Origin: Paraburkholderia phytofirmans OLGA172
GTDB taxonomy: Bacteria > Pseudomonadota > Gammaproteobacteria > Burkholderiales > Burkholderiaceae
NCBI RefSeq assembly: GCF_001634365.1
Contig: NZ_CP014579.1
Span: 3,348,001-3,412,000, forward strand
Reading direction: 5' to 3'
DNA length: 64,000 nucleotides
This document shows, one piece after another, positions 43,413 through 52,873 of this stretch; positions within the stretch are counted from its first letter, which is position 1, and every line of letters begins with the position of its first letter. Below the pieces are notes generated by a model. That model did not search any database. It was not told where the DNA came from and saw only the letters and a program-made list of their open reading frames with translations. The translations under genes were made by a program, and so were the position numbers.

Positions 43413-43572
43413 GGCGCGCCTCCGCGAATGTCTCATAGACGCGGCTATCGTACAGCCGTATGCGCGGTGCGTAAGTTTTTTCGTGCCCGATCGTCATACC
43501 TTTTTGCCTTGCATAACACGCGTTGCGGCATAGACTGTTAAAGCCATGCTTCGCAATTTGTACGGAACTGCT

Positions 43573-43935
43573 ATGCGCCTGACCATCCTCATCAACGGTT
43601 CCGATCCCACCGTCAGCCACGATTACGCTGTGTTATGGCTCGACACCGATGAACACCGGTGGTCGAGAGAAGCGCATCAAGGGATCGATCTGCCCCCGTG
43701 GGGCGAGTTACACGACGACGACAATGGCGTGACCACCCTCTGTGCGCCAAGCACGGACGCGCCGCTGTGTACGCTGCGCGGATTGCATGTTGATCGCAAG
43801 CAGCGCGTGAGCGCGGCGCAAGGCGCCGCAGCGTGGACCGCCTTGCCCACGCGCGCGCCGACCCGCGGCTTCTGGCGCTTGCAAGCTGTCGACCGCCAGA
43901 ACGTGCACGCTGAGCACAGCGTATTCGGTAATTAA
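43573..43935 (+). CDS. 120-residue hypothetical protein
   Basis: Start ATG 43573 (MRLTILINGSDP); another in-frame ATG lies at 43546. The protein has no signal or membrane segment. It contains SHDYAVLWLDTDEHRW and GFWRLQAVDRQNVHAEHSVFGN; I do not recognise it. A hairpin and T-run follow at 44114. Confidence 0.55.
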   Translation: MRLTILINGSDPTVSHDYAVLWLDTDEHRWSREAHQGIDLPPWGELHDDDNGVTTLCAPSTDAPLCTLRGLHVDRKQRVSAAQGAAAWTALPTRAPTRGFWRLQAVDRQNVHAEHSVFGN

Positions 43936-44113
43936 GTTCCGGCGCTTTTTCGCCGGTCGAAATTTTTACTCGCACATACCACGCCGCCTGAGCGTGGGTG
44001 GCTTCGTGCGCGAGTTCGACCTTCAACACACGTCATACGCTGCATCGCGCGCGCTTAAGCCGGTCTTAAGTTTGCGCGCGTAGAGTTTTAAATCCACGCA
44101 TTAGGGTCGCTGC

Positions 44114-44131
44114 AAAGCGGCCCGCTTTTTT
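44114..44131 (+). terminator. weak hairpin terminator
   Basis: AAAGCG and CGCTTT with a GCC centre, followed by TTT. It lies in the gene-free stretch 43936-44305, which otherwise shows no gene that I can support. Confidence 0.45.
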
Positions 44132-44305
44132 GGTGTGGGCCTTTTTGCTGTGGGCGTTATCCGCTCCATGCGCTAGCACCATTTTCATCGCTGTGGGCGC
44201 GGCGCAAAAAACCTCTTCCTTCCCCCGTGTTTTCCTGTGTTTCACGTCGCTCGATATGGGTTCGCGACGCTATACTTGCGCCCCCATCCCTCGACTGACC
44301 GACAC

Positions 44306-45061
44306 ATGAAGAAGTGGTTTGCCTGTCTGTTATTCGCCGTTGCCGCTCACGCGAGCGCGGCGCCTTCCTGCACCCAGTTCACCCCGAATGCGCAATGGCC
44401 GGTTCTGACCAATCAGAAGATGGCCCCGAAAACGCGCATGCTTTGCTATAGCGATTTCGCGGTGCTGCATTCGGGTATCACGCATGGTCCGCTGTGGTCC
44501 GCCGAGCATCTGACGCGCGAGCATATCGAAGCCGCCAAAGATATGGTTCGTACCAACAAATTCTTCGAAGATGCGCGTTTGCCCGACGGTGAAGGCGCAA
44601 CGCTCGCGGACTATAAGCGCAGCGGCTTCGATCGCGGGCATATGAGCCCGGCAGGCAATCGCTGGAATCAGGAAGCGATGGCACAATCGTTTTCGCTGGC
44701 CAACGTCGTGCCACAGAACCGCGAGAACAATCAGCGCTTGTGGGCGCGCATCGAAACGTCGGTGCGTAAGATCGCAATGTCGTACGACGATACCTATGTG
44801 GTCACCGGGCCGATTTTCAGCGGCCAGCAATTGCAGACCATCGGACCGACGCGCGTCTTCGTGCCGACTCAGTTGTTCAAGGTGGTCTACGTGCCGTCCC
44901 GGCAGATGGCGTTCGCGGTGATCGTGGACAACATCTCGACCAACCGTTACGACATGAGGACGATTCACGAACTCGAGGCGGCCTCGGGCATCCGTTTTCC
45001 GGGTATTCCGGAGAGCCCGCACGCACAAGTACGCCCTGATGGACACGCATTTTCTTTTTAA
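44306..45061 (+). CDS. secreted DNA/RNA non-specific endonuclease (NUC1 family)
   Basis: A 251-residue protein with signal peptide MKKWFACLLFAVAAHASA. The catalytic His is in FDRGHMSPAGNR (DRGH motif, about residues 112-123) and the metal-ligand Asn in LANVVPQNRENNQ. The family cuts DNA and RNA without sequence preference, usually for nutrient recovery or defence outside the cell. An ATG further upstream would obscure the signal peptide. Confidence 0.9.
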   Translation: MKKWFACLLFAVAAHASAAPSCTQFTPNAQWPVLTNQKMAPKTRMLCYSDFAVLHSGITHGPLWSAEHLTREHIEAAKDMVRTNKFFEDARLPDGEGATLADYKRSGFDRGHMSPAGNRWNQEAMAQSFSLANVVPQNRENNQRLWARIETSVRKIAMSYDDTYVVTGPIFSGQQLQTIGPTRVFVPTQLFKVVYVPSRQMAFAVIVDNISTNRYDMRTIHELEAASGIRFPGIPESPHAQVRPDGHAFSF

Positions 45062-45933
45062 ATATCAGCCAGTTAGGAAATTCGCCTCTGTCCATTTGTC
45101 ACCAGGAAAAAATGGACTCTCAGTGGCCGTAGCATAGTTGCGACGTGGGGCCTGGCCCGGCGCAGGCTACGAACGCCAACTGAATTTCCGCGCTGCACCG
45201 GTTGGCAATTCGGGTCGCTAATGTACATAAGCGGAGTATGCGAATACTCCAGTTTGGTGGTCTTCAGGAACGCAAGGCTGTCCCAACGAAGCTAACCCCG
45301 CAGCGGTCTGCCATCGATGCAGCATTCTCGACGCGCGCTAAAAGCGCATCGCATCACGCAATGAATCAAGCCTGATATCGAATGACCGCTTTGGGTTTTG
45401 CGCCGTGCATTAAAAGTAGCCAAAACGTTATCCGCGCGCAACCGCGACTTGCACAAACCTCCGGGGCGGGTTTGGTTCGGTCTGTGCTGAAAATATCTAT
45501 GAAACGTCGTGGTCGTGCCGTTGCGTGGCGGACCGCCGGCCGCTGTGGGAAAGTGGGGGCAACCGGTGGGCAAGGCTTCGGGAAACCCGGCGGGTTCCGG
45601 GTTTTCCGGCCTTGTCCATGGGTTGTCCCCACGCAGTTGCCGAATGGCAACTTTTCCACGGCTCTGCAACCTAACGGTTTTTAGTCGTGCCGAGTTGACG
45701 CTGTTTCGAATTAGACATTCATGGGGAGCTCTACTCGTCCCGCCAGAATTAGCCTGACCTTGTCAGGAGGCTCGCGCTGCCAGATGAAGAGACTGTTTTG
45801 CTTCCATTGAAGAGTTATTGGACGGGCGGAGGTCAATCTTAGAAACTGCGAGAGGCATATACTATCTGCGTTGCATCGTCCAAAAATTTAGCGAAAAACC
45901 CAACGTAGTGCGTGGAAAGAGACCAATTCGAAA
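45062..45933. other. gene-free stretch, left edge of the defence island
   Basis: About 870 bp without a gene I can support. Two overlapping ORFs on opposite strands at 45292-45684 have no family features. A GC-rich inverted segment with GGGAAACCCGGCGGGTTCC is at about 45575-45600. The change from chromosomal style to lower-GC defence genes happens here, so an attachment site may be present, but I see no tRNA or integrase. Confidence 0.4.
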
Positions 45934-47241
45934 ATGCACCGAAATTCCGAAGAGGACGTTGCCCTCGGCCTTCCGGACCAACTCGACGGCTTACCGACCT
46001 CCCCCGTCGACAGGGGAGATGAGACTCAAGACCGTTTCAGATATCAGTGGGCAGTTGGCGTCTACCTACTGGTGCAAGCACTCCGGGGGAATTCGGCTGT
46101 CTCGGCAATCTGGTGCGAACACCACGACGACTTCCTAGTCGAGCTCTCGACGGGCAAGTTTTGGGCAGTTCAAGTCAAGACTGACAGCAGTGAGAACGCA
46201 AACTGGTTGGTCACAGATGCAGCATTTGTTCACGCTATTTCACGATTTTGCTCCATTGAGCAACAGCACGGACCCAGAATAGACCAATACCACTTCTTCT
46301 CGAACGCTGGCGTCTATATCCCCGACAGGAGCGCGAAAAAGTTAAAGACCTTGATGAGCAGCCCGATGAGACTTCGCGAGGCTTGCATTCAGGCGAATGC
46401 CCCAAGCGAAGTAGCGAATCCTTACCAAACCGCATTCGACCGCCTCGCCAAGGCCGCTCAAGTGCCGGCCGCTGTACTGTTCGGAGTTATGCGACGAGTT
46501 ATGTTCCGCAGAGGACCTCCTCTCCGAGGCTATGAAGACACGATGATTGCCAAGGTGATTCCCGCCCTTCCTGACTGCGCTTCGCTTCACAACAAAAAAC
46601 TTGTACAGGTTTGCGACGAGTTGATGGGCCTTGTCGAAACCGCGAGCGGTATTCCCACCGGCGGGCTCGATGGAGTCTTCGCCTACATCGAGGCGAACGG
46701 CAGGCCAGACGTCTCGTTACGTGGCAAGTGCATAACGCTCGAGTCGGCAAGAACGTGTATTGAAAACGCAAGACAATCCGCCTTTCGATACATAAATGTT
46801 GGAGGCGGTCTTCCTCTCGGCAATGTCAAGGGTCAGCGTGACGTCCTGCATCGGAAGATGCGAAATGCATATATCGAGGGCCAATTCGAATCCATATGGT
46901 CCCGCGCAATGTCAGCCGAAAGTCGCCTATTGGCAAGAGCAATCAGTGACGCCGAAAATTTTGACGAGATTGCGAATCAACTAGAAGGCGCCGTCCTCAC
47001 CGAGTGCAAAGATGCTGAAGCGTTAGCATGCATAGAATCTGACGAACGAAAGCGCGGGCCGCTCATCTACAGAACCATTCTCGAGCGCCTTGGAGAAGTA
47101 GCTAAAAACGAGCCGGACAAAGTCGAAAACGAGCCCAAGGACACTTTGCTCGGTGTAGCGGCCATGTTGTCGGGAAGCTGCCGCTTCGCATGGGGTGTCC
47201 CGTTGGACGACGACGACGATGGAGCCGTCGATGGCGCTTGA
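45934..47241 (+). CDS. DUF4297-type nuclease, effector of an ABC-3C-like system
   Basis: A 435-residue protein. Residues 35-110 show the DUF4297/Cap4-like PD-(D/E)XK nuclease pattern: RFRYQWAVGVYLLVQAL, then WCEHHDDFLVE (acidic residues) and FWAVQVKTDSS (QVK as the catalytic Lys strand). The C-terminal 300 residues are helical and would form the module that docks to the partner. The stop overlaps the next gene by 11 bases. It is presumed to be a DNA nuclease kept off by the partners until infection. Confidence 0.75.
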   Translation: MHRNSEEDVALGLPDQLDGLPTSPVDRGDETQDRFRYQWAVGVYLLVQALRGNSAVSAIWCEHHDDFLVELSTGKFWAVQVKTDSSENANWLVTDAAFVHAISRFCSIEQQHGPRIDQYHFFSNAGVYIPDRSAKKLKTLMSSPMRLREACIQANAPSEVANPYQTAFDRLAKAAQVPAAVLFGVMRRVMFRRGPPLRGYEDTMIAKVIPALPDCASLHNKKLVQVCDELMGLVETASGIPTGGLDGVFAYIEANGRPDVSLRGKCITLESARTCIENARQSAFRYINVGGGLPLGNVKGQRDVLHRKMRNAYIEGQFESIWSRAMSAESRLLARAISDAENFDEIANQLEGAVLTECKDAEALACIESDERKRGPLIYRTILERLGEVAKNEPDKVENEPKDTLLGVAAMLSGSCRFAWGVPLDDDDDGAVDGA

Positions 47242-47791
47242 ACTAGCAAGAGCGTTGGCTGCCACCGAACGCGATGACGACTTCCATATTGGACGGTTGC
47301 TCTTGCTCCTCGAAGCACACTCTGGCGAGGGTCAGAGAAACAAACCGATGGAAGGACTCACGAAGCTAGCGAAACTCGACTTTTTGCTACGGTACCCAAA
47401 TTGTCTTGAACGTGCTCTTACGGCTTCACAACGGTCTGCGGAGGAAGCTCATGTCCGCGAGTTCGAACGTACCACGATTGAAAGCAAGATGATTCGATTC
47501 CGATACGGTCCATGGGACCATCGGTACCGGCGGTGGGTATCTCTTATGGCTGCTCGGAGTCTTGTTGAAGTCGGGGTTATAGGAAAGACCGTTCAGATAT
47601 GGCTTACGCCACTCGGTCACGAAATCGCGGAGCAGTTGACCGCTGACGGTTCCTTGGAAGCCGTAGCCGACCGAGCATCCGTTGTCGCCAAGCGATTTGG
47701 TACGAAAAGCGGCACCGCATTGAAAGACTTTGTTTACGACACGTTTCCGGAAATTACCGACATGAAATGGGGTCAGGAAATCAAAATATGA
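47231..47791 (+). CDS. ABC-3C middle component-like protein
   Basis: A 186-residue protein starting with ATG 47231 inside the end of the nuclease gene and ending with ATGA overlap to the ATPase gene. It contains a winged-helix-like run (MEGLTKLAKLDFLLRYPNCLERAL) and LMAARSLVEVGVIGKTVQIWLTPLGHEIAEQL. This size, position and DNA-binding-like fold match the middle component of ABC three-component systems. Function is inferred from the gene order. Confidence 0.7.
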   Translation: MALELARALAATERDDDFHIGRLLLLLEAHSGEGQRNKPMEGLTKLAKLDFLLRYPNCLERALTASQRSAEEAHVREFERTTIESKMIRFRYGPWDHRYRRWVSLMAARSLVEVGVIGKTVQIWLTPLGHEIAEQLTADGSLEAVADRASVVAKRFGTKSGTALKDFVYDTFPEITDMKWGQEIKI

Positions 47792-49734
47792 ACATTCGTT
47801 TCGAAAAGCTTAACCTCGAGTTTCGCAGAGCGTCTGAAGTTATTACGTTTCCTCAAGTTAGTTATTTCTTTGGCCCCATCGGCTCAGGAAAGTCGAGCAT
47901 CGCGCGCCTAATTGACTTCTGTCTTGGCGCCAAAGTGGAATGGACACCCGTTTTACAAAAGGAACTTGTTTCTGCATCACTCGAAATTGCATTAAACGAT
48001 ACCAGTCTAACTATCAGTCGCACTCGCGATTCCGGCATGGTAGTGGCGGCCTGGAAGCTTGACGAAGACACGCTGCAGTTGACCCTACCTGCCCGTAAAG
48101 GGGCGGGAGAGGTATTACCGTCGACCGGTGTCGAAGTGCTCTCTGACCTTCTATTCTATCTGTCGAACATTGAGCAACCTAAAGTCCGACGACGAAAGGG
48201 AATGTCGGATGAACATCTTGAAAGACTAAGTTTCCGTGACCTGTACCTGTTCTGCTATCTGGACCAGGATACGATGGACAACAGCTTTTTCAGACTTAAT
48301 TCCGACAACTTCGCCGTGAGTCGAAAGAGCGTCGATACACTTCGCTACCTGCTTGGGTATAAGCAAGAGCGTGTGGCTGAACTAGAATCTCAGCTCCAAG
48401 CTGTGCGAGAGGACCGTCTTGCCCGAGCTGCTTCCGCAGAAGCTCTGCAGAAAGCGCTCGCACAAGCAGGGTTCGACGACGTTATCGAGATTGAAGGACG
48501 CATCGAAGAGACAAAGTCAGCAATCGATATTGCAAGACGATACGCGCGTGAAGCACGGAGCGCCCGGCAGCCGCTACCGCACGCTGTCGACGGTATTCGA
48601 GCACGGGTTCGAAGTCTCGCCTCAGAGGTCGCTTCGACCGAGGAAGCAAGCACCGAGTTGGGTGAGCGAATTGACGAAATTATTCGCCACAGCAACGAAC
48701 TGAGAATGCTCTCTGTTAGATTTCAGCGCAACGCCGCCGCTCGAAGCGTGTTGGCCGGCGTTGACTTCCGAAGTTGTCCTCGATGTACTCAGTCCCTGCC
48801 ACCGCGCGACGAAGATTGCTGCTCCGTATGCGGGCAGGCGGACCGGGTTGTAGAAGGTGGCAACAACCTGCGCGAAGATGTAGTTTCGCAAGACCTGAAA
48901 GCGCGACTCGAGGAACTGACAGACGTCCTATCGCGGATGCGGACGCAACGGCGTCGGCTTGTCCTGCGTACCGACGAACTGAAACAAGAGCGCATGCTAT
49001 GCGAGACGGCGCTATCTGAACAGCTTCGAGACTACGACTCCGCCTTCCTATCACAGGCGGTCGAAAACGAACGCGTCATCGCCACCTTAGAGCAGAAGTT
49101 AAATAGCCTGCTCCACAATCGGAAGCTACCGGACATCTTGCAAGAGCAAAGTGAACTGGTTGAAACTCTCGCGGGGAAAGAGAGTGAGTTGCGCATCCGC
49201 TTGGATAAGTTGCGAGAGACTACGTTTCGCGACGCAAAAAACATTGAGAAACTTGGAGAGCTGTTTCTAGATTGCCTGCTTGAGGTGAAATTCCCTGACG
49301 TCAGGGCTTCTTATCATGTGGAAATCGACCCATCCAACTTCACTCCGCAAATCATGCTAAGCAAGGGCGGGGACTTCGTCGCCCTGTCATTCGCGAATGC
49401 TGGAAGCGGCGGCATGAAAAGTCTGTTCAAGACATGTTTCGCTTTGGCTCTTCATCGACTGGCTGCCGCCATCGGTTCGCGGCTACCGAGCGTGCTGGTC
49501 ATCGACACTGCCACGAAGAACGTTAGCTCCATTGAAAACCCCGAGGTCATTGCGGCTTTCTACGACTTCGTCTACCGCCTCGCATCCAGTGAACTCGCGG
49601 GTACGCAGTTTGTAATCATCGACAACGAATACACGGCTCCAAGTGACGGGCCTGAAATGGATATCAAGGTGCGGCATATGATGAGAGGCAGCGGTGACAA
49701 TCCGCCGTTGGTTTCGTACCTCATAGATGAATAG
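47788..49734 (+). CDS. Rad50-like ABC ATPase of an ABC-3C-like system
   Basis: A 648-residue ATPase. Walker A is FFGPIGSGKSSIARL (about 31-45). Coiled coil runs from about 195 to 320 and 365 to 500, separated by a zinc-hook-like segment with two CxxC pairs (CPRCTQSLPPRDEDCCSVCGQ). The signature region is SFANAGSGGMKSLFKT and Walker B is LVIDTATKN. There is no nuclease domain of its own, so the upstream gene supplies one. It probably senses DNA ends or foreign replication. It overlaps the middle gene as ATGA. Confidence 0.82.
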   Translation: MNIRFEKLNLEFRRASEVITFPQVSYFFGPIGSGKSSIARLIDFCLGAKVEWTPVLQKELVSASLEIALNDTSLTISRTRDSGMVVAAWKLDEDTLQLTLPARKGAGEVLPSTGVEVLSDLLFYLSNIEQPKVRRRKGMSDEHLERLSFRDLYLFCYLDQDTMDNSFFRLNSDNFAVSRKSVDTLRYLLGYKQERVAELESQLQAVREDRLARAASAEALQKALAQAGFDDVIEIEGRIEETKSAIDIARRYAREARSARQPLPHAVDGIRARVRSLASEVASTEEASTELGERIDEIIRHSNELRMLSVRFQRNAAARSVLAGVDFRSCPRCTQSLPPRDEDCCSVCGQADRVVEGGNNLREDVVSQDLKARLEELTDVLSRMRTQRRRLVLRTDELKQERMLCETALSEQLRDYDSAFLSQAVENERVIATLEQKLNSLLHNRKLPDILQEQSELVETLAGKESELRIRLDKLRETTFRDAKNIEKLGELFLDCLLEVKFPDVRASYHVEIDPSNFTPQIMLSKGGDFVALSFANAGSGGMKSLFKTCFALALHRLAAAIGSRLPSVLVIDTATKNVSSIENPEVIAAFYDFVYRLASSELAGTQFVIIDNEYTAPSDGPEMDIKVRHMMRGSGDNPPLVSYLIDE

Positions 49735-50004
49735 TTAAAGTTACTGCCACTCCGACGAGGTTCCCGGAAGCGGCTTAGTGATGTGCCGCATTACCAATGA
49801 ATGAAACGACTTCGACCCGTTCGAGGTGAAGGTGGCTAGGATGGTCTTGAGCTGTGTCAAGAACACAGGTAGCAAGTGGAAACATCCGTATATCGCAAGC
49901 GCTGCCTGAACAACGCACGCCTATTCTTAGACTCGCTCTATGGGATAGATATTTCATCAAGTGGTGACCTTGCCCCCGTTCCGCGAATCCCATAACCGAG
50001 GGAA

Positions 50005-50895
50005 TTATGCGGCTCGTCCCTGCTGAGCCGCGAACCAGTTTTTCTCGAATGTCATGGGACTGACGTAGTCGAGTGTCGAGTGCAACCGGCGTGTATTGTA
50101 AAAGCTCAGCCAGTCAATCACCTCATCCATTGCAGCACGCCGCGTGGTGAAGTGTCGTCCATGCATACGAGCTACCTTCAGCGAACCCCACAGGCTTTCC
50201 GTCGGCGCGTTGTCCCAGCAATCGCCGCGTCGGCTCATCGACGAGCGCATGCCGTAGGCCTTCAGCGTGTCCTGGAACAGGCCGCCGCAATACTGGCTGC
50301 CCCGGTCGCTATGCACGATTACACCAGCCTCGGGGCGACGCCGGAACCACGCCATGCGTAGCGCGTCTGTGACCAACTCCGCTTTCATGTGCGGCTGCAT
50401 CGACCAGCCCACCACCTGCCGGCTGAACATGTCGATGATGACCGCGAGGTACACCCAGCCTTCGGCTGTCGCCAGATAGGTAATATCGCTCGTCCAGACC
50501 TGATTCGGCGCCGACGCCGTGAAGTCGCGCCCCAGTAGATTCGGTGCAACCGGCAGGTTGTGATTCGAGTTCGTCGTCGCGATGTACTTGCGCTTGTGCC
50601 GTGCACGAATGCCATGCTGCGCCATCAGCTTGCGAACCCGCTCCTTGCCCACGCGCACGCCGCGCGCGAGCAGTTCCTTCCACATGCGCGGCCAGCCGTA
50701 TTCGCCCTTGACCTGCGCGTGAATCGCCTTGATGTGCGCGAGCAGGGCATCGTTGCTCATGTAGCCTCTTTGCGGCTTGTCCTTGGCGCTGCGTTGCTGG
50801 CGCTGATGATATCCGCTGGGGCTGACTTCGAGCGCTTCACACAGTACTGAAACTGGCCAGTGGTGTCGATTCCGGTCAATGAACGCGCACTTCAC
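50005..50895 (-). CDS. IS3-family transposase OrfB
   Basis: A 296-residue integrase-core protein. The DDE triad is Asp in WTSDITYLA, Asp in IVHSDRGSQY and Glu in NAPTESLWGSLK; HTH-like YHQRQQRSAKD and RVRKLMAQHGIRARHKR occur N-terminally. GTG start at 50895, overlapping the end of the orfA frame. Productive OrfAB fusion is no longer possible because orfA is split. Confidence 0.9.
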   Translation of the reverse strand: MKCAFIDRNRHHWPVSVLCEALEVSPSGYHQRQQRSAKDKPQRGYMSNDALLAHIKAIHAQVKGEYGWPRMWKELLARGVRVGKERVRKLMAQHGIRARHKRKYIATTNSNHNLPVAPNLLGRDFTASAPNQVWTSDITYLATAEGWVYLAVIIDMFSRQVVGWSMQPHMKAELVTDALRMAWFRRRPEAGVIVHSDRGSQYCGGLFQDTLKAYGMRSSMSRRGDCWDNAPTESLWGSLKVARMHGRHFTTRRAAMDEVIDWLSFYNTRRLHSTLDYVSPMTFEKNWFAAQQGRAA

Positions 50896-50943
50896 ATCGA
50901 CTCCTTCGCGAAGTACGCTGCGGCTTTCCTAAGAAACACACCT

Positions 50944-52302
50944 TCACGCTGGCGAGTCCTGAGGTTGCAGTGAATACCCAAATTGCGCCGCGCGGCGATG
51001 AAGCTGTTTGATGACGCGGTCCCTGTACTGCTGCTCGTAATGATCCGCACCCGGGTCGCGATAGTCCATGCCATAGCGCATCGCGTTATAAAACAGGACA
51101 GCGATCTTGCGCGCCGTCGCGGTCACGGCCTTGGCGTTGCCGATGCGCCCGGCGAGGCGCCGGTAGAATGCACCAAGCGCGGTATTGCTTCTTCCAACGG
51201 TCACCGCCGCAAGCCTCAGGGCGACTGTGATGCGACTGCTTGTTTTGCGCGTGTGCGATGACAGCACCTTGCCACCGCTGATCTTGCAGCCGGGCGAAAG
51301 CGTGAGCCATGAAGTGAAATGTTTGGCGGTTGGCCATCGGCTCAAGTCCGTTCCACATTCGCCAATCAGGCGCAGTGCAAGGAATGGGCCGATGCCGTGA
51401 ATTTGCGTCAGGTCGGTCCCCGCCAGTTGGTACATGGCCGTGCGCACATCAAAGTTGGGATCGCTGGGCAGCTTGCTGCGATGCTTCGCCTTCGGCAACG
51501 GCGCATCCGGAATCGGGTGAGCGATATTGAGAATCGCGACAGCGCGTTCGATCTCAACATCGCACTCGTCGATACACCGCTGGTAAAAGTCATACAGCGC
51601 AAGCGCCTGCTTCAAGGCGAATACGTGCTCGGGCTGGTAGTTGCCCACCAGTGCACTACGAATGGTCTCAAGGCTTTCCTTGCAGCGGACGTCGCGCATC
51701 GCCGCCAGCCGGTCTGGATCGCGTTCGCCGGCGACGATCGCGCGGACGATCCGCATTCCAGTGACGCCCGTGATATCCGTGATCACGTGGTGCAACTGGA
51801 TATTCATGAAGGTCAGCGCTTTCTGCATGTGCTGGATATGCGCGGCGGCATAGTCAGTATGCCTTTCGCGGCAACGCAGGTATGCGCGTAATTCCGCGAT
51901 GTCGCGCCCAGGCCGGAAACTTGCCCGTAGTAGCCCACACGCGTGCAGTCGCTGCAGCCATTGTGCGTCGTTGACATCACTCTTTCTTCCAGGGACTGCG
52001 CGCGCCTCGCGTGCATTGGCAAGAACGACTTCAAGGCCCCGGGACTCCAGCACCTCGTAGGCGGCGACCCAGTACACGCCGGTCGATTCCATCACAACCG
52101 TCTTTGTGCCGGTCGCGACGAGCCAGTCCGCCATGCGTTGCAAATCGCTCGTAAATGCCTGGAATGTCTGCACCGGCTCGTCGCACAGATCTGGACTCAC
52201 GGCGACAACATGGAACCGTGAACCGATATCAATACCGGCTGCAAACGGATGAATGATCGGCAACCCTGAGGGCTTGGATCGTGTTCGGTCTTTTGGCATC
52301 AC
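50944..52302 (-). CDS. IS110-family transposase (DEDD recombinase)
   Basis: A 452-residue protein. The RuvC-like DEDD residues lie in AAGIDIGSRFHVVAV, VVMESTGVYW and GRKSDVNDAQWLQRL. The C-terminal Tnp20 domain contains IHGIGPFLALRLIGECGTD and the catalytic Ser region LTLSPGCKISGGKVLSS. Length is normal and the frame intact, so it may be active. Confidence 0.92.
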   Translation of the reverse strand: MMPKDRTRSKPSGLPIIHPFAAGIDIGSRFHVVAVSPDLCDEPVQTFQAFTSDLQRMADWLVATGTKTVVMESTGVYWVAAYEVLESRGLEVVLANAREARAVPGRKSDVNDAQWLQRLHACGLLRASFRPGRDIAELRAYLRCRERHTDYAAAHIQHMQKALTFMNIQLHHVITDITGVTGMRIVRAIVAGERDPDRLAAMRDVRCKESLETIRSALVGNYQPEHVFALKQALALYDFYQRCIDECDVEIERAVAILNIAHPIPDAPLPKAKHRSKLPSDPNFDVRTAMYQLAGTDLTQIHGIGPFLALRLIGECGTDLSRWPTAKHFTSWLTLSPGCKISGGKVLSSHTRKTSSRITVALRLAAVTVGRSNTALGAFYRRLAGRIGNAKAVTATARKIAVLFYNAMRYGMDYRDPGADHYEQQYRDRVIKQLHRRAAQFGYSLQPQDSPA

Positions 52303-52528
52303 CCACCTCCTGGATAATCAGGCGCAGGACGGGGACTCGGAATAGATCAATTTCCTAAACGGGGTCGCCCGAAGACGCCGCCACAGATGAGTCCGCAGCT
52401 TCCCCTGGGCCAGGTTTTTTGACGGGGTTCATACCTCCAAGAAGCTTACGGCCACTGTCTCTGCGTGCATCGAGTGTACTCCCCGGGAGTTTCTACTCAT
52501 GAGGGGCGCGCGCAAGCGCGTAGGGCGG
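52303..52528 (-). ncRNA. candidate bridge-RNA region of the IS110 element
   Basis: IS110 elements are known to encode a structured bridge RNA in the noncoding end preceding the transposase gene. This 226-bp noncoding segment is in that position relative to the gene at 50944-52302. Short complementary runs are visible (CCCGGGAG; GCGCGCGCAAGCGCGT), but I cannot fold it or map the two loops. Confidence 0.4.
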
Positions 52529-52791
52529 TTTTTTAAAATATCCCGCTCCATCTTCAGGCGAGCCACTTCCGCACGCAGCCGCGCCAGTTCCATCTGTTCT
52601 GGGCTCACAGGCTTCGTGCCAGCGCCCGCCAGCCTGCCTTCCCGCTCAGCCTTTATCCAGTTGTACAGCGTCTGTTCAACAACACCCAGTGTCGCCGCCA
52701 CGGCCGCCATGCTTTGTCCGGCCTTGACCAGTCGCACGGCTTCCAGCTTGAATTCGAGCGTGTACTGTGCCCGCTTTGCCTTGCCTGTCAT
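52529..52791 (-). pseudogene. IS3-family OrfA, 3' end cut off by IS110
   Basis: The first 87 codons are intact: TGKAKRAQYTLEFKLEAVRLVKAG (HTH_Tnp_1), SMAAVAATLGVVEQTLYNWIKAE and a leucine-zipper-like ELARLRAEVARLKMERDILK. After that the frame enters IS110 sequence and runs to a stop at 52429. The original C-terminus is displaced to 50892-50928. Confidence 0.88.
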
Positions 52792-52873
52792 CGTTCTTCT
52801 CCTTGCTTGAGTTTACCTGCTCAGCAAGGGATTCGTTTTTCGGGGGCAAGCTCATGGTTTTGCGGTGCCCAAT

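Larger units (their letters stand above)
50929..52528. mobile_element. IS110-family element inserted in the IS3 orfA
   Basis: The orfA reading frame runs to ERDILK at about 52529, and its missing end (KAAAYFAKESM and stop) is found at 50892-50928, so about 1600 bp lie between. Exact ends are ambiguous by a few A residues. No inverted repeats are evident, as usual for IS110. It contains one transposase gene and a 226-bp noncoding end. Confidence 0.75.
49965..52854. mobile_element. IS3-family element, itself interrupted by an IS110 element
   Basis: Inverted repeats: 49965-49991 (TGACCTTGCCCCCG... CGAATCCC) and 52828-52854 (complement TGAGCTTGCCCCCG... CGAATCCC). A direct TGG flanks both ends (49962-49964 and 52855-52857), a 3-bp target duplication. 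Without the inserted IS110 the element would be about 1290 bp. OrfA lies right and OrfB left, on the minus strand. The 49735-49964 stretch left of it shows no gene. Confidence 0.88.

Noticed and set aside
45530..45665. Sequences resembling DnaA boxes (TTTTCCACGG, TTGTCCCCAC)
   Set aside because: Matches are poor, without a consistent spacing or AT-rich unwinding element; not an origin.
45292..45684. Overlapping ORFs on both strands in the gap before the defence island
   Set aside because: No Shine-Dalgarno, no family pattern, and Pro/Arg-rich composition typical of chance frames.
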